From the NCBI RefSeq assembly GCF_048751585.1, contig NZ_JAZHOB010000009.1, forward strand, positions 62,001 to 126,000: DNA of 64,000 bases. The letters are read 5' to 3'. This DNA is from G025836975 sp048751585 (GTDB lineage Bacteria; Pseudomonadota; Gammaproteobacteria; Burkholderiales; Burkholderiaceae_B). The notes beneath the pieces were generated by a model that saw only the letters and a list, made by a program, of their open reading frames with translations, made no database searches and had not been told where the DNA came from. Shown piece after piece: positions 17,298 through 26,357 of the stretch; within the stretch, counting starts at the first letter, position 1, and the number at the start of each line of letters is the position of its first letter. The translations under genes were made by a program, and so were the position numbers.

Positions 17298-18237
17298 GCT
17301 TTCTCCTGGCTGGCTTGCGCAGCAGGGGGAGCAAACCGCGCGGACTGAAGATGATCATGGCCACCAGCAGGCCCCCCAGTATCAACTGATGCCCGGACGG
17401 AATCAGGCTTTTGAACACCAATTGATCGACCAGGTAGACGGTCAGCGCCCCGGCCACAGGCCCCCACAGCGTGCGGTAGCCGCCGAAGATGGCCGCGATG
17501 ATGGGCAGGGTGATCCAGACGCCGTTGAAGGCATAATCCGGTTCGAGGAAACTGATGTAATGAACGTTGAACGCGCCGACCACTCCGGTCATGAAGGCCG
17601 AAACGAAAAGCATCAGGGCCTTGAGCAGGATGCTGTTCACGCCGATGACGCGGGTGGCGTCCTCGCTGTCGTGCATGGCGCGCAGCGCCAGGCCGTAATG
17701 GCTGGAACGTATGGTGCGATAGCACAGCACGAATATCACCAGAATCGAAAGAATGATCAGGTAACTGCCCACCTTGCCCGCCAGGTCAAGGCCGAAGATA
17801 TCGGGAAAGCGGGGGATGCTGGACAAGCCGCCCGAACCGCCGGTGACCGACGACCATTCCGTTGCGACGATCTTGAAGATGTGGGCATAGGCCAATATGG
17901 CCAGCGCAAAGTACGGCCCGCGCAGGCGCAATACCGGCAGCATGACCACCGACACCACCACCGCCCCCAGGCCGCCCAGCACCAGGCCGGCCATGACGGG
18001 CACGCCCGCCTCCATGGTAAGAATGGCCGACACATAGGCGCCGACGCCGAAAAAGGCCGAATGGCCAAAGCTGACCATGCCGCCCAGATTGCCCAGCAAT
18101 GCCCAGGCCAGCGCAACTCCCCCAATGACCAGTGCGGCGATGATCAGGCTCATGACATAGTTGTTGCCGCCCAGCAGCAGCGGCACGCCGATGTAAGCCA
18201 GCAGAGCCGCCGCCAGCGCCAGTTTGCCTGTTTTCAT
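17284..18237 (-). CDS. livM: Branched-chain-type ABC transporter permease 2
   Basis: This 317-residue inner-membrane permease has about nine hydrophobic segments. The family pattern GGMVSFGHSAFFGVGAY lies near residue 52 and the cytoplasmic coupling loop reads LRAMHDSEDATRVIGVN. It forms the channel with LivH. I start it at the ATG at 18237, which overlaps the livH stop in ATGA; the open frame extends further upstream only as an out-of-frame shadow of livH. The tail RKPARRKHAAA is basic and cytoplasmic. Confidence 0.92.
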   Translation of the reverse strand: MKTGKLALAAALLAYIGVPLLLGGNNYVMSLIIAALVIGGVALAWALLGNLGGMVSFGHSAFFGVGAYVSAILTMEAGVPVMAGLVLGGLGAVVVSVVMLPVLRLRGPYFALAILAYAHIFKIVATEWSSVTGGSGGLSSIPRFPDIFGLDLAGKVGSYLIILSILVIFVLCYRTIRSSHYGLALRAMHDSEDATRVIGVNSILLKALMLFVSAFMTGVVGAFNVHYISFLEPDYAFNGVWITLPIIAAIFGGYRTLWGPVAGALTVYLVDQLVFKSLIPSGHQLILGGLLVAMIIFSPRGLLPLLRKPARRKHAAA

Positions 18238-19106
18238 CCCCGCCTCCCCGCCGCGCCGAACAAGCCGTTGGGCAGCACGAACAACACCAATAGAAACAAC
18301 AGCATGCCGACCAATTCCTGCAGGGCGGAGCTGGCCAGGGTAATGGTCAGCGCTTCCGTGATTCCCAGCAGCAAGGCGCCCACCAGCACGCCCGGAATCG
18401 AACCGATGCCGGCAAGCACCGTAATGATGAAAGCCTTGATGGTCAGCACATGGCCCAGCGAGGGTTGGATCACGCCATAGCTGAATATGGCCACGCCCGC
18501 GAACGATGCCAGGATTCCGGCGATCAAAAAGGACACCAGCTCGGTGCGGCGTGGGTTGATGCCCATGAGCCGCGCCGCATCGCGATTGCCGGCCACCGCG
18601 CGCACCGCCCTGCCGTACCAGCTGCGCGACAGCCACCACCACAGCACGCCCATGAGCAGCACGCTGACCAGGAAGAACACCGGTTCGCTGCGCATGCTGT
18701 ACAAGGGTCCCACCACGACGGCCTCTTGCAGCCAGGCCGACGAGGTGGACTTGATGTCGGCCGACCAGATCAGCAAGATGGCATTGGTCAGGATGACCCC
18801 TATGCCGTAGGTCAGGATCAGCGAATTGAGCTCCCGGTCGGTCTTGATGAGATCGACCAGGTAATACATGATCAGCGCGGACAGGCAGACGATGACCAGG
18901 GCGACCGGGATGGCGAAGACCGGATTCAAGCCCAGCGACGACTCGACGCTGTACGCGATATAGGCCGCCAGCAGCACCAGTTCGCCGTGCGCCAGGTTGA
19001 TGACCTTCATCGTGCCGAACACCAGCGCCAGGCCCAGCGCGATCAGGGCGTAGGATCCGCCCTGAAGCACGCCGGAGTACAGCGCCTGAAGGATAAGTTC
19101 CGTCAT
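18234..19106 (-). CDS. livH: Branched-chain-type ABC transporter permease 1
   Basis: This 290-residue inner-membrane permease is of LivH length. The first helix holds the family motif GGSYALIALGLALVFGTMKV, followed by INLAHGELV. The coupling loop is RAVAGNRDAARLMGINPRR. Later helices include the GVLVGALLLGITEAL stretch that marks LivH. It follows livK after 17 bp and overlaps livM by 4 bp, so the whole transporter is one transcript. Confidence 0.92.
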   Translation of the reverse strand: MTELILQALYSGVLQGGSYALIALGLALVFGTMKVINLAHGELVLLAAYIAYSVESSLGLNPVFAIPVALVIVCLSALIMYYLVDLIKTDRELNSLILTYGIGVILTNAILLIWSADIKSTSSAWLQEAVVVGPLYSMRSEPVFFLVSVLLMGVLWWWLSRSWYGRAVRAVAGNRDAARLMGINPRRTELVSFLIAGILASFAGVAIFSYGVIQPSLGHVLTIKAFIITVLAGIGSIPGVLVGALLLGITEALTITLASSALQELVGMLLFLLVLFVLPNGLFGAAGRRG

Positions 19107-19123
19107 GGATGCATGCCGTGTCT

Positions 19124-20287
19124 TTACCAGGGAACGCCCGGATACTGCATGGGCGCCGTCGCGGCATCTGCCGGCCAGACGATCTCGATCTTGTCACCCT
19201 GGTGCTGGCCCATGTGATGGACGAAATTAAGATTGTCACCCTTGGTGAACTGCACCCGGCCTATCAGCGTGTTGCGGTCGGTCCTGGCCATTTCCTCTGC
19301 AATGCCGCCGTTCTTGATGGTGCCCTTGTCCGCCGCCCGCGCAATCGCCTCGAACAGCAGCATGGACTGCACGTAGCCGAACTGGCCCAGGTAGTCGGGG
19401 TCTTTCTTGTACAGCTTTTTGTAGGCATCGTAGAAGGCCTTGCCCTCTTCCGTCTTGAACTGGGTCGGATAGGGCAGCAAGGCCGTGCCGTACACCTTGG
19501 GCATCAGGTCGGGGAAGTCGCTGGCCATCTTGGGCGTGGCCAGCGACCACACGCCTATCATCGCCTTGACGTCGGGCTTCAACACTTTGGCCGCGCGCAG
19601 GATGCCGACGTAGTCGTTCTCGTAGCCGACCATGAGTATGACTTCGGACTTGTCGCGCAGGCGCACCTTGTTGACGATGGGCTTGAAGTCGGAAATGCCT
19701 GGATCGAAGGGGTGCATGCCAACCTTGAAGCCTTTGGCGGCCAGGTCCTTTTGCACGTCCTCGGCCAGGTGCGCGGTGGCTTCCTTGGTGGAATAGATGA
19801 CCGAGGCCGACTTGACCTTCATGTCGTCCAGCACGCCCACCATGGCCTTCTGGTAGCCGGCGGTGTTGTTGATGCGGAAGAAGGTCTTGTAGCCGCGCTG
19901 GACCAGCCCGTTGTCCACGCCGCCGGAGGTAATGTAGGTAAGCCCCAGCTTGTTGGCCGCATCGGAGGCCGGGCCGATGTTGTTCGAGCCGTAGCCGCCG
20001 GTAAAGGCCACCACGCCTTGTGAGGCCAGCTTCTCGACGGCGGCGATGGCCTTGGCCGGCGACGATTCATCGTCTTGCGTCAACACCTTGATGGTGTGCT
20101 TGCCATTGGTCTTGTTGAATACCTCGACCGCCACGGCGATGCCTTCGTGCATGCCGGTACCCACGCGGGCCAGCGCCCCGGTCAAGGGCTCCTGCTCGCC
20201 CACCATGAATTCCTCGGCCAAGGCGTTGGTGCCGCTCAGGGACATCGCCAGAACGGCCAGTCCTATGCTTGTGTATCGCTTTTTCAT
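19124..20287 (-). CDS. livK: Periplasmic ligand-binding protein of the Liv-type transporter
   Basis: This 387-residue type I periplasmic-binding protein has a Sec signal peptide at residues 1-24 (cleavage after NALA). The mature part begins EEFMVGEQEPLTGALARVG and has the two-lobed Leu/Ile/Val-binding fold (Peripla_BP_6). Typical motifs are QDDESSPAKAIAAVEKL and FTGGYGSNN. Its position directly after the CoA ligase and acyl-CoA dehydrogenase genes suggests that the ligand is an organic acid activated in that pathway; this is inference, and an amino acid remains possible. AGGAGG upstream supports the ATG at 20287. Confidence 0.88.
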   Translation of the reverse strand: MKKRYTSIGLAVLAMSLSGTNALAEEFMVGEQEPLTGALARVGTGMHEGIAVAVEVFNKTNGKHTIKVLTQDDESSPAKAIAAVEKLASQGVVAFTGGYGSNNIGPASDAANKLGLTYITSGGVDNGLVQRGYKTFFRINNTAGYQKAMVGVLDDMKVKSASVIYSTKEATAHLAEDVQKDLAAKGFKVGMHPFDPGISDFKPIVNKVRLRDKSEVILMVGYENDYVGILRAAKVLKPDVKAMIGVWSLATPKMASDFPDLMPKVYGTALLPYPTQFKTEEGKAFYDAYKKLYKKDPDYLGQFGYVQSMLLFEAIARAADKGTIKNGGIAEEMARTDRNTLIGRVQFTKGDNLNFVHHMGQHQGDKIEIVWPADAATAPMQYPGVPW

Positions 20288-20306
20288 TGTCTCTATCCTC
20301 CTGGGA

Positions 20307-21884
20307 TTATCTGGACTCCGGATGGAGTTCTTCTTTGCGCAACTGTTGCGCCAGCTCTTTGAGCCGGCCCTTCAAAATCTTGCCGGTGGCCGCGGCAGGC
20401 ATGGCATCCATGACGACGATGCGGGCCGGCCTTTTATAGGGCGACAGGCGCGTCTCCAGCCAGGCATGCAAGGCCTTCAGATCGACCGGACCCGACGCCG
20501 GGTCCAGTTCCACGAAGGCCACGACCTCTTCATTGCCGTCCTCGGCCTGGCGGCCCACCACGGCGGACTGGATCACCGCCGGATGCGCGTTCAGCGCCGC
20601 CTCGACCTCGACGGGATACACATTGAATCCGGAACGGATGATCAATTCCTTCGTGCGGCCGACAAGAAACAGCGCGCCTTCGCTATCCTGGCGAACGATG
20701 TCGCCCGTGTTCAGCCAGCCGTCCTTGTCCAGGACCTGTGCCGTCAGGTCGGGATCGCGGTAATAGCCTTTCATGACATTGGGGCCGCGCACCCATAGTT
20801 CTCCGGCTTCGCCTTCTGGTATATCGGCGCCCGCCGCATCCACGATGCGGATATCGACGCCCGGAATTGCCGAACCCACCGATGTATCGCGGCGCGGCGC
20901 TTCGATGCGCGTCTGGCTGATGGTGGGCGAGCTCTCGGTCATGCCATAGCCATTGTGCAGAGGGCGCCCGAACAGGCGCTCGACCTGATCCTTCAGCGTC
21001 TGGTCCAGCGGCGATCCCCCCGCATAAATGAACCGCAGGCGGCTGTCGGCCGGGTTCCACGCGCCGAAGTTGTAATCCAGCAAGCGCGCATACATGGCGG
21101 GCACGCCCTGCACAATGGTCAAGCCCTCGTTGCGCAATGCATCGATCAATGCCCCCGGCGTATAGCGCGCAGCCAGGTACAGCGACGCCCCCGCATACAA
21201 GGTGCCCAGCGCCACCGACGCCAGGCCGAACACATGCGTGATGGGCAGCACGCCGTAGGCGCGGTCCGATGGCAGCAGGCCCCGCACCCGGCTGGACGTC
21301 GCCGCAATGAAAAGCAGGTTGCGATGCGTAAGCATGACTCCCTTGGGCTGGCCGGTGGTTCCCGTCGTGTAGATCAAAGCCGCCACCTGGTCCTTGCCAT
21401 CGGCCTGGACAGGTTCGGGTATGCAGGTTTCGTCCAGCTTGCCCAGAGCGATATCGCCCACGCCCGGCAAACGGATGAGGGCGGCGCCGTGGCGGGACGC
21501 ATGGGCCTGCGCCTCGGGCGAGACACCCACGGTATAGACCACGCGGCGCGGCCGGCTGTGTTCGCGTATGGCGTCCACTTCGCAATCGGACAGGCGCGCA
21601 TTGACATTGACCGCCCACGCATCGATGCGCGCGGCGGCAAAGATCAACACGACCTGGGCGATGCAGTTTTCAGCCAGTATCATCAGCCTGTCGCCAGGCC
21701 GCAGTCCGCTCTCGCGCAACTGCGCAGCGGCATGATCCACCGCGTCCGCCAGTTGCCGATAAGTGAAACGCACGGTTCCTTCGGCCAAGGCCACGCGCTC
21801 TGGCGCAAGCGTCGCCCACCGCAGCGGAATATCGCTCAGGCGCTGCGGCAGGCTGGACAGCAAGGCCTCGGTTTGCGCGGACAT
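20307..21884 (-). CDS. AMP-dependent acyl-CoA synthetase/ligase
   Basis: This 525-residue adenylate-forming ligase makes an acyl-CoA from a carboxylic acid, ATP and CoA. The ATP-binding P-loop is YTTGTTGQPKGVMLTHRN, the A5 motif is GYGMTESSPTIS, A7 is LNTGDIV, A8 is GRTKELIIRSGFNVYP, and the C-terminal catalytic lysine is in ATGKILKGRL. No signal or membrane segment is visible. It overlaps the acyl-CoA dehydrogenase stop by one base (TGATG), so the two are translated together and probably act in sequence. The acid is unknown; the adjacent Liv-type importer would bring it in. Confidence 0.9.
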   Translation of the reverse strand: MSAQTEALLSSLPQRLSDIPLRWATLAPERVALAEGTVRFTYRQLADAVDHAAAQLRESGLRPGDRLMILAENCIAQVVLIFAAARIDAWAVNVNARLSDCEVDAIREHSRPRRVVYTVGVSPEAQAHASRHGAALIRLPGVGDIALGKLDETCIPEPVQADGKDQVAALIYTTGTTGQPKGVMLTHRNLLFIAATSSRVRGLLPSDRAYGVLPITHVFGLASVALGTLYAGASLYLAARYTPGALIDALRNEGLTIVQGVPAMYARLLDYNFGAWNPADSRLRFIYAGGSPLDQTLKDQVERLFGRPLHNGYGMTESSPTISQTRIEAPRRDTSVGSAIPGVDIRIVDAAGADIPEGEAGELWVRGPNVMKGYYRDPDLTAQVLDKDGWLNTGDIVRQDSEGALFLVGRTKELIIRSGFNVYPVEVEAALNAHPAVIQSAVVGRQAEDGNEEVVAFVELDPASGPVDLKALHAWLETRLSPYKRPARIVVMDAMPAAATGKILKGRLKELAQQLRKEELHPESR

Positions 21885-23038
21885 CAGTTCCTGGCCTCCC
21901 GGATCATGTTGCGGGCGATCACCAGTTGCTGAATCTGCGTCGTTCCCTCGTAGATGCGGAACAGGCGCACATCGCGGTAAAAACGTTCGATGGAATAATC
22001 GGCCACATAGCCGGCCCCGCCATGGATCTGCACGGCCCGATCAGCCACCCGGCCGCACATCTCCGAGGCGAACAATTTGCAGCAGGATGCCTCCGTCGAA
22101 ACATCGTCGCCCGCGTCGCGGCGCCGCGCCGCGTCCAGCACCATGCAGCGCGCGGCATAGATTTCGGCGCGGCTGTCGGCCAGCATGGCCTGTATCAGCT
22201 GGAACTCCGCGATCGGCTGGCCGAATTGCCGGCGCTCCATCGCATAGCGCAGGGCATCGTCCAGCATGCGCCCGGCCACCCCGACGCAGACCGCCGCAAT
22301 ATGCAGGCGGCCCTTGTCCAGGACCTTCATGGCCGTCTTGAACCCGACCCCCTCTTTTCCGCCTATCAGGTTGTCGGCGGACACGCGGCAATCCTGGAAC
22401 ACCACGTCGCAGGTATGTGCGCCGCGCTGCCCCATTTTCTTGTCCACCTTGCCCAGGGACAAGCCGGGCGCGCCCTTTTCGACGATGAATGCCGAAATGG
22501 CATTGCCGCCCTTTCCGCTGGGGTCCGTGCGTGCCATGACGGTAAAGATGTCGGCTTGCGGCGCATTGGTGATGAAGCGCTTGGTACCGTTCAACACATA
22601 GTGGTCGCCGTCGCGCACCGCCGTCGTGCGTAGCGAGGCCGCGTCCGATCCGGATTCCGGCTCGGTCAGGGCGAACGAACCGATGATCTCGCCCGAGGCC
22701 AGGCGCGGAAGGTACTTCCGCTTCTGCGCCTCGGTGCCGTCGATGACGATGCCTTGCGAACCGATGCCGTTGTTCGTCCCGATCAGGGAGCGGAAGGCCG
22801 GCGAAGTGCGCGCGATCTCGAAGGCGAAGCGCACTTCTTCTTCCATGGTCAGCGCCAGGCCGCCGTATTGCTCCGGGATGCACAGGCCGAACAAACCCAG
22901 CTCACGCATCTGCTGGACAACGCGCTCGGGCACCCGGTCGGTTTCGGCCAGCTCGTCCTCCAGCGGAATCAACTGTTCGCGCACAAAGCGCGACACGCTG
23001 TCCAGCAGCAGGCCCAGTGTTTCCTCGTCTCTGATCAT
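21884..23038 (-). CDS. Acyl-CoA dehydrogenase
   Basis: This 384-residue FAD-dependent acyl-CoA dehydrogenase is of usual length. The FAD-binding motif is ALTEPESGSDAASLRT, followed by KRFITNAP. The C-terminal pattern HGGAGYVADYSIERFYRDVR and RIYEGTTQIQ carries the position of the catalytic glutamate (Glu in YEGT). It introduces an alpha,beta double bond into an acyl-CoA, presumably the product of the ligase encoded next. It lies 21 bp after the IclR regulator gene on the same strand. Confidence 0.92.
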   Translation of the reverse strand: MIRDEETLGLLLDSVSRFVREQLIPLEDELAETDRVPERVVQQMRELGLFGLCIPEQYGGLALTMEEEVRFAFEIARTSPAFRSLIGTNNGIGSQGIVIDGTEAQKRKYLPRLASGEIIGSFALTEPESGSDAASLRTTAVRDGDHYVLNGTKRFITNAPQADIFTVMARTDPSGKGGNAISAFIVEKGAPGLSLGKVDKKMGQRGAHTCDVVFQDCRVSADNLIGGKEGVGFKTAMKVLDKGRLHIAAVCVGVAGRMLDDALRYAMERRQFGQPIAEFQLIQAMLADSRAEIYAARCMVLDAARRRDAGDDVSTEASCCKLFASEMCGRVADRAVQIHGGAGYVADYSIERFYRDVRLFRIYEGTTQIQQLVIARNMIREARN

Positions 23039-23059
23039 TCTTTTCCCTTGTAGCCCGGC

Positions 23060-23866
23060 CTATGAGCGGCCCATTTGTTTTTCAACGTCCCGGACCAGCG
23101 CAACCAGGCGCGGCCCCAGGTCGGTTTCCAGCTTGTCGTGCGGCAAGAGATAAGCCGGGCCGCCGCAATTGAATGCCATCTGCTTTTCGCCGCGCACGCC
23201 GATAAGAGGCACGCCCACGGCACGGATTTCCGGCTGCCATTCGCCCAAGGCAATGCAGAACCCCAGGGTCTCGTAGTCGCGGAACGCTTTTTCCAGATCC
23301 TTCTTGATGCGCGGCCAGTTTTCCTTGTCCGCCTTCCGTATTTCGTCCAGCACTCCATCACGCTCGCCGTCCGGCATGCCGCAGATCAGCGCCTTGCCCA
23401 TCGAGGTTGTGGCGATGGGAATACGCGAACCGACATCCAGCCGCAGAGTCACCCTTGCGCTGCTGCGGCAGGTCTCCACATAAATCATGCCCAGGCGGTC
23501 GCGTACGCCTATGGCGACCGACACTCGGGAATATTCGGCCAGCTCCTGCATCGCGTGGCGCGCCAGATTGCGCACATCAAGATTGGCCAGCATGGAGTAG
23601 CCCAGGCCCAGCACGCCGGAGGCGAGCATGTACTTGCCCATGGCCTCGGAATAATCCAGATAGCCCAGCTTTTTCAGGGTATGGGTCAGCCGCGACACCG
23701 TCGGCTTGGGAAAACCGGTGTCGCGCGCCAGATCGGCATTGGTCAGATACGCCTTGCCCGGCTGGAAGCAGCGCAGAATCTCCAGCCCGCGCGCAAGCGC
23801 GTTGACGAATTGGCGGTCTGTGTTCTCGCCCCCGTCGGTCATGCGTAGCTCATGACTCATCTCCAT
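23060..23866 (-). CDS. IclR-family regulator heading the acyl-CoA/Liv operon
   Basis: This 268-residue IclR regulator has an N-terminal winged helix (ALARGLEILRCFQPGKAYLT, then FPKPTVSRLTHTLKKLGYL) and a GAF-like effector domain from about residue 85. ATSMGKALI and the C-terminal CGGPAYLLPHDKLE lie in the ligand pocket region. It is the first gene of the leftward operon and likely controls it. The start is either the ATG at 23866 or the one at 23860, which has better spacing from GGAGG. A possible operator lies about 95-121 bp upstream. Confidence 0.9.
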   Translation of the reverse strand: MEMSHELRMTDGGENTDRQFVNALARGLEILRCFQPGKAYLTNADLARDTGFPKPTVSRLTHTLKKLGYLDYSEAMGKYMLASGVLGLGYSMLANLDVRNLARHAMQELAEYSRVSVAIGVRDRLGMIYVETCRSSARVTLRLDVGSRIPIATTSMGKALICGMPDGERDGVLDEIRKADKENWPRIKKDLEKAFRDYETLGFCIALGEWQPEIRAVGVPLIGVRGEKQMAFNCGGPAYLLPHDKLETDLGPRLVALVRDVEKQMGRS

Positions 23867-23960
23867 GTCCTCCCGCCCGCCGGCCGACCTGTCTGAAAGC
23901 AGGATTCAAGGCCGGTATGGCTGCGTCATTCTGTCACGGAGAAAATCAACGGGTCAAATT

Positions 23961-23989
23961 TTTCGAAACAACCGTTCGCTGTGCGAAAC
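23961..23989. promoter_or_regulatory. Possible IclR operator upstream of the acyl-CoA/Liv operon
   Basis: The palindrome TTTCGAAA (23961-23968) is followed by the dyad TTCG-CTGTG-CGAA (23975-23987), and CGAAAC occurs twice 20 bp apart. Repeated TTCG/CGAA half-sites 95-121 bp before the IclR start suit an autoregulated IclR-type promoter. It also overlaps the end of the decayed gene at 23985-24229. The assignment is tentative. Confidence 0.4.
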
Positions 23990-24229
23990 AGCAATTAGTA
24001 TCGGTAGTGGCGCTGACCTTGTCCACGGTAAGATCCAGATTGGCCAAGCGGTACCGTCCGGGACAGTCGCGTAAGGCTTCCCGTCGTCCAGCCAGTGCTC
24101 GATCTCTTCATGGAATACCGGCGGCAAACCGGTCAGGAAAATGACCAGCAGGAAAACCATGCAGACCAAGTTGGACCACTTGTGTATCCAGTCCCAGGTG
24201 TGAGCTTGGCGGCCGAAGTCACGCTCCAC
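23985..24229 (-). pseudogene. Remnant of a PepSY-associated transmembrane protein gene (frameshifted, truncated)
   Basis: On the minus strand the frame from a GTG at 24229 reads like the N-terminus of PepSY-TM proteins: WDWIHKWSNLVCMVFLLVIF, then TGLPPVFHEEIEHWLDDGKP. After VPDGT the frame loses homology, while the shifted frame continues with RLANLDLTVDKVSATT, which fits the family's next segment. So one indel is followed by loss of the rest of the gene, since intact members are several hundred residues. No start codon with a ribosome site is visible. Intact members are linked to siderophore or iron-reductase functions. The rest of the 23867-24260 gap holds only control sequence. Confidence 0.6.
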
Positions 24230-24260
24230 AAGGCGTGCAAATAAGCTTGTAAGAATCCGC

Positions 24261-25037
24261 TTACCGGTTTCCGGTAAAGCCCAGATGATGGCTAAGCCGG
24301 GCAGCATGCTCAATAAGCGCGTGACCCAAAATCTTTTCTTGAGCAGGATCGAAACGATTCCGCGGAATGGTCAGGCAAATCGAGCCCACGACACGCCCGT
24401 TGGCTCCAAAGAAAGGAGCCCCCAGGCCCACGGAGCCAGCCACACGCTGTCCTGGCGTGAAGGCGTACCCACGCTCCCGAGTGGCGGCCAAATCCGCATA
24501 CGTCCTTTCATCAATGGGCTCACCGCTGACTTGCGAAGGGCCGGAAGCCGACAGGATTTCATCGATTTCGGCTTGAGGCAGAAAGGCCAGGATACTTCGG
24601 GCGGACGCACCCCATGCCAGAGGCAAAGGGGTGTTTTCCTGGATGTCGTAACGCAGCAATTGCGTACCGTGTATTGCCTTGGCGATCGTGTAGCGCTTCT
24701 GCTGCTCAAGGTAGAGGCAGAGCATGCTGCTTTCGTTGAACCGCTGCGCCAACGACTGAAGTATGGGCTCGGCCACATCGGCAATGCTGGACGTCTGGAG
24801 TACCAGCGATGAAATCCTGACGAACTCCGCTGCGCAATAGTAGGTTTTGCTTGCCGGGTTTCGTCCAACGAGGCCTTCTTTAGTCAGCAGAGCAAGCAGG
24901 CGATGTATCGTAGAGGGCGCTAGGCCCATCTTTTCCGATAAAACGGATAGCGTCAGATCGTTGTTGCTTTCCGCCAATAAGCGCAGCAGCGCAATGACCC
25001 GCGCCACAGTGCCTAAAGATTCACCCGCCTTGCTCAT
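24261..25037 (-). CDS. IclR-family regulator of the CoA-transferase/thiolase operon
   Basis: This 258-residue IclR regulator has its winged helix at about residues 8-60 (GTVARVIALLRLLAESNNDL, GLAPSTIHRLLALL) and an effector domain ending FDPAQEKILGHALIEHAARL. I start it at the ATG at 25037, which has GGAGG 9-10 nt upstream; an upstream in-frame GTG at 25073 lies inside an operator-like palindrome and is less likely. It is transcribed after the CoA-transferase gene with an 80-bp gap that may contain its own promoter. It is the probable regulator of the operon 25118-29913. Confidence 0.88.
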   Translation of the reverse strand: MSKAGESLGTVARVIALLRLLAESNNDLTLSVLSEKMGLAPSTIHRLLALLTKEGLVGRNPASKTYYCAAEFVRISSLVLQTSSIADVAEPILQSLAQRFNESSMLCLYLEQQKRYTIAKAIHGTQLLRYDIQENTPLPLAWGASARSILAFLPQAEIDEILSASGPSQVSGEPIDERTYADLAATRERGYAFTPGQRVAGSVGLGAPFFGANGRVVGSICLTIPRNRFDPAQEKILGHALIEHAARLSHHLGFTGNR

Positions 25038-25063
25038 GCTTCCCGCCCTCCAGTTTGGGCAAA

Positions 25064-25097
25064 ATGATATCACTTACCAGAAGTGAATTTCATTATC
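25064..25097. promoter_or_regulatory. Operator-like inverted repeat before the IclR gene at 24261
   Basis: TCACTT (25070-25075) and AAGTGA (25081-25086) form a perfect 6-bp dyad with a 5-nt spacer. The outer bases extend it imperfectly (AATGATATCACTT against AAGTGAATTTCATT). It lies between the CoA-transferase stop and the IclR start, which suggests an internal, possibly autoregulated promoter. Confidence 0.45.
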
Positions 25098-25117
25098 TGG
25101 AATGGCGCCCAATCAAA

Positions 25118-26344
25118 TCATTGAGGGACGGGATCCCGCCATTGCACTGCCTTGCAGGCAAGCAGTTGTGCGACATGGGTGTTGTCCAGGCCGAGCCAGG
25201 AGTCCAGTATGGCTCGGGCGTCGGCGCCCAGCTCGGGAGGGTAGCGCCCGGCCTCTTCTTCCACCCCGACGAATTTGATCGGATTTCCCACCACATCGAT
25301 GGACGTGCCATCATCCTTGACCAGCTCCATGACCATGCCGCGCCCGCTTTCCCGGGCATCGGATAAGGCCTCGGGCACCGTCTTGATCAGAGCGACCGGC
25401 ACGCCAGCGACCGCTAGCGGCTCGATCCAATCGGCTGCGGGCCGGGCCCGGAATGCGTTTTCAAGCAGAACCCACAGAGCTTCGCGGTTTATCAGCCTTT
25501 TGTCGCCGCTGGCGAAACGCGGGTCGGACGGCAATTCGCTCAACTCGAGCACATCGCACAGGCTGCGCCACATTCTTTCGGTATTGGCGGTGATAACCAG
25601 TTCGCGCCCATCGCCACCGACGAAGGAACGGTAGGTTGGAATAGAGTCGTGCCGCGCTGCCTGGCGCTGCGGCGTGACGCCGGCCACCAACGCATAAGTG
25701 CTTTGATAGGACAGCATCGCCAATTGGCAATCCAGCATCGCCACATCGATATGGCGGCCTTCACCGCCACGCTCACGATCGGCCAAAGCCGCATTGACGG
25801 CTATGGCGGCGTACATGCCCGCCACCATGTCTCCGGCGGGGATGCCAAGGCGGACGGCGGGGCGTCCCGGCTCCCCCGTCAAGCTCATTACGCCGGACAA
25901 TGCCTGAACAATCATGTCGTACGCCGGGCGGTCCCGGAAGGGGCCATCCTGGCCGAATCCGCTGATGGAAGCCCAGATAAGGCGGGGCAGTTCCTTGCGG
26001 ATTGATTCAATATCCAGCCCTATCCGGCCAGCCACGCCGGGTCGAAAGTTCTCGACCACAACATCGGATTCCGCAATCAGCTTCCGCACCAGCGCCAAGC
26101 CTTCCGGCACCTTCATGTTGACGGCTATGCTTTTTTTGTCTCGATTTATACCCAGGAAGTAGGCGCTGTCCCGGCCTACGAAATGAGGAGGAATATGGCG
26201 GCTGGAGTCTCCTTCCGGCGCCTCCAGCTTGACGACCTCCGCGCCAAGATCAGCCAGTATCTGGGTGCAGAACGGTCCGGACAAAAAAGTGGTCAAATCC
26301 AACACCCTATAGCCTGCCAAGGGCTTGCTGCCTGTAACGGTCAT
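25118..26344 (-). CDS. CaiB/BaiF-family CoA-transferase (class III)
   Basis: This 408-residue class III CoA-transferase moves CoA between acids without ATP. It begins LAGYRVLDLTTFLSGPFCTQ, with the family stretch ADLGAEVVKLEAPEGD next. The catalytic aspartate is in VAMLDCQLAML, about residue 175, and the ISGFGQDGP and AYDMIVQALSG motifs are present. I use the ATG at 26344, because the longer reading frame from 26410 would overlap the thiolase gene by 53 bp. In this operon it could load the pathway acid with CoA or recycle CoA from the thiolase product. Confidence 0.9.
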   Translation of the reverse strand: MTVTGSKPLAGYRVLDLTTFLSGPFCTQILADLGAEVVKLEAPEGDSSRHIPPHFVGRDSAYFLGINRDKKSIAVNMKVPEGLALVRKLIAESDVVVENFRPGVAGRIGLDIESIRKELPRLIWASISGFGQDGPFRDRPAYDMIVQALSGVMSLTGEPGRPAVRLGIPAGDMVAGMYAAIAVNAALADRERGGEGRHIDVAMLDCQLAMLSYQSTYALVAGVTPQRQAARHDSIPTYRSFVGGDGRELVITANTERMWRSLCDVLELSELPSDPRFASGDKRLINREALWVLLENAFRARPAADWIEPLAVAGVPVALIKTVPEALSDARESGRGMVMELVKDDGTSIDVVGNPIKFVGVEEEAGRYPPELGADARAILDSWLGLDNTHVAQLLACKAVQWRDPVPQ

Positions 26345-26357
26345 GTCGATGAATCCC

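Noticed and set aside
18238..19239. Longer N-terminus for livM
   Set aside because: The upstream frame is a shifted reading of livH; the ATGA overlap at 18234-18237 is the expected start.
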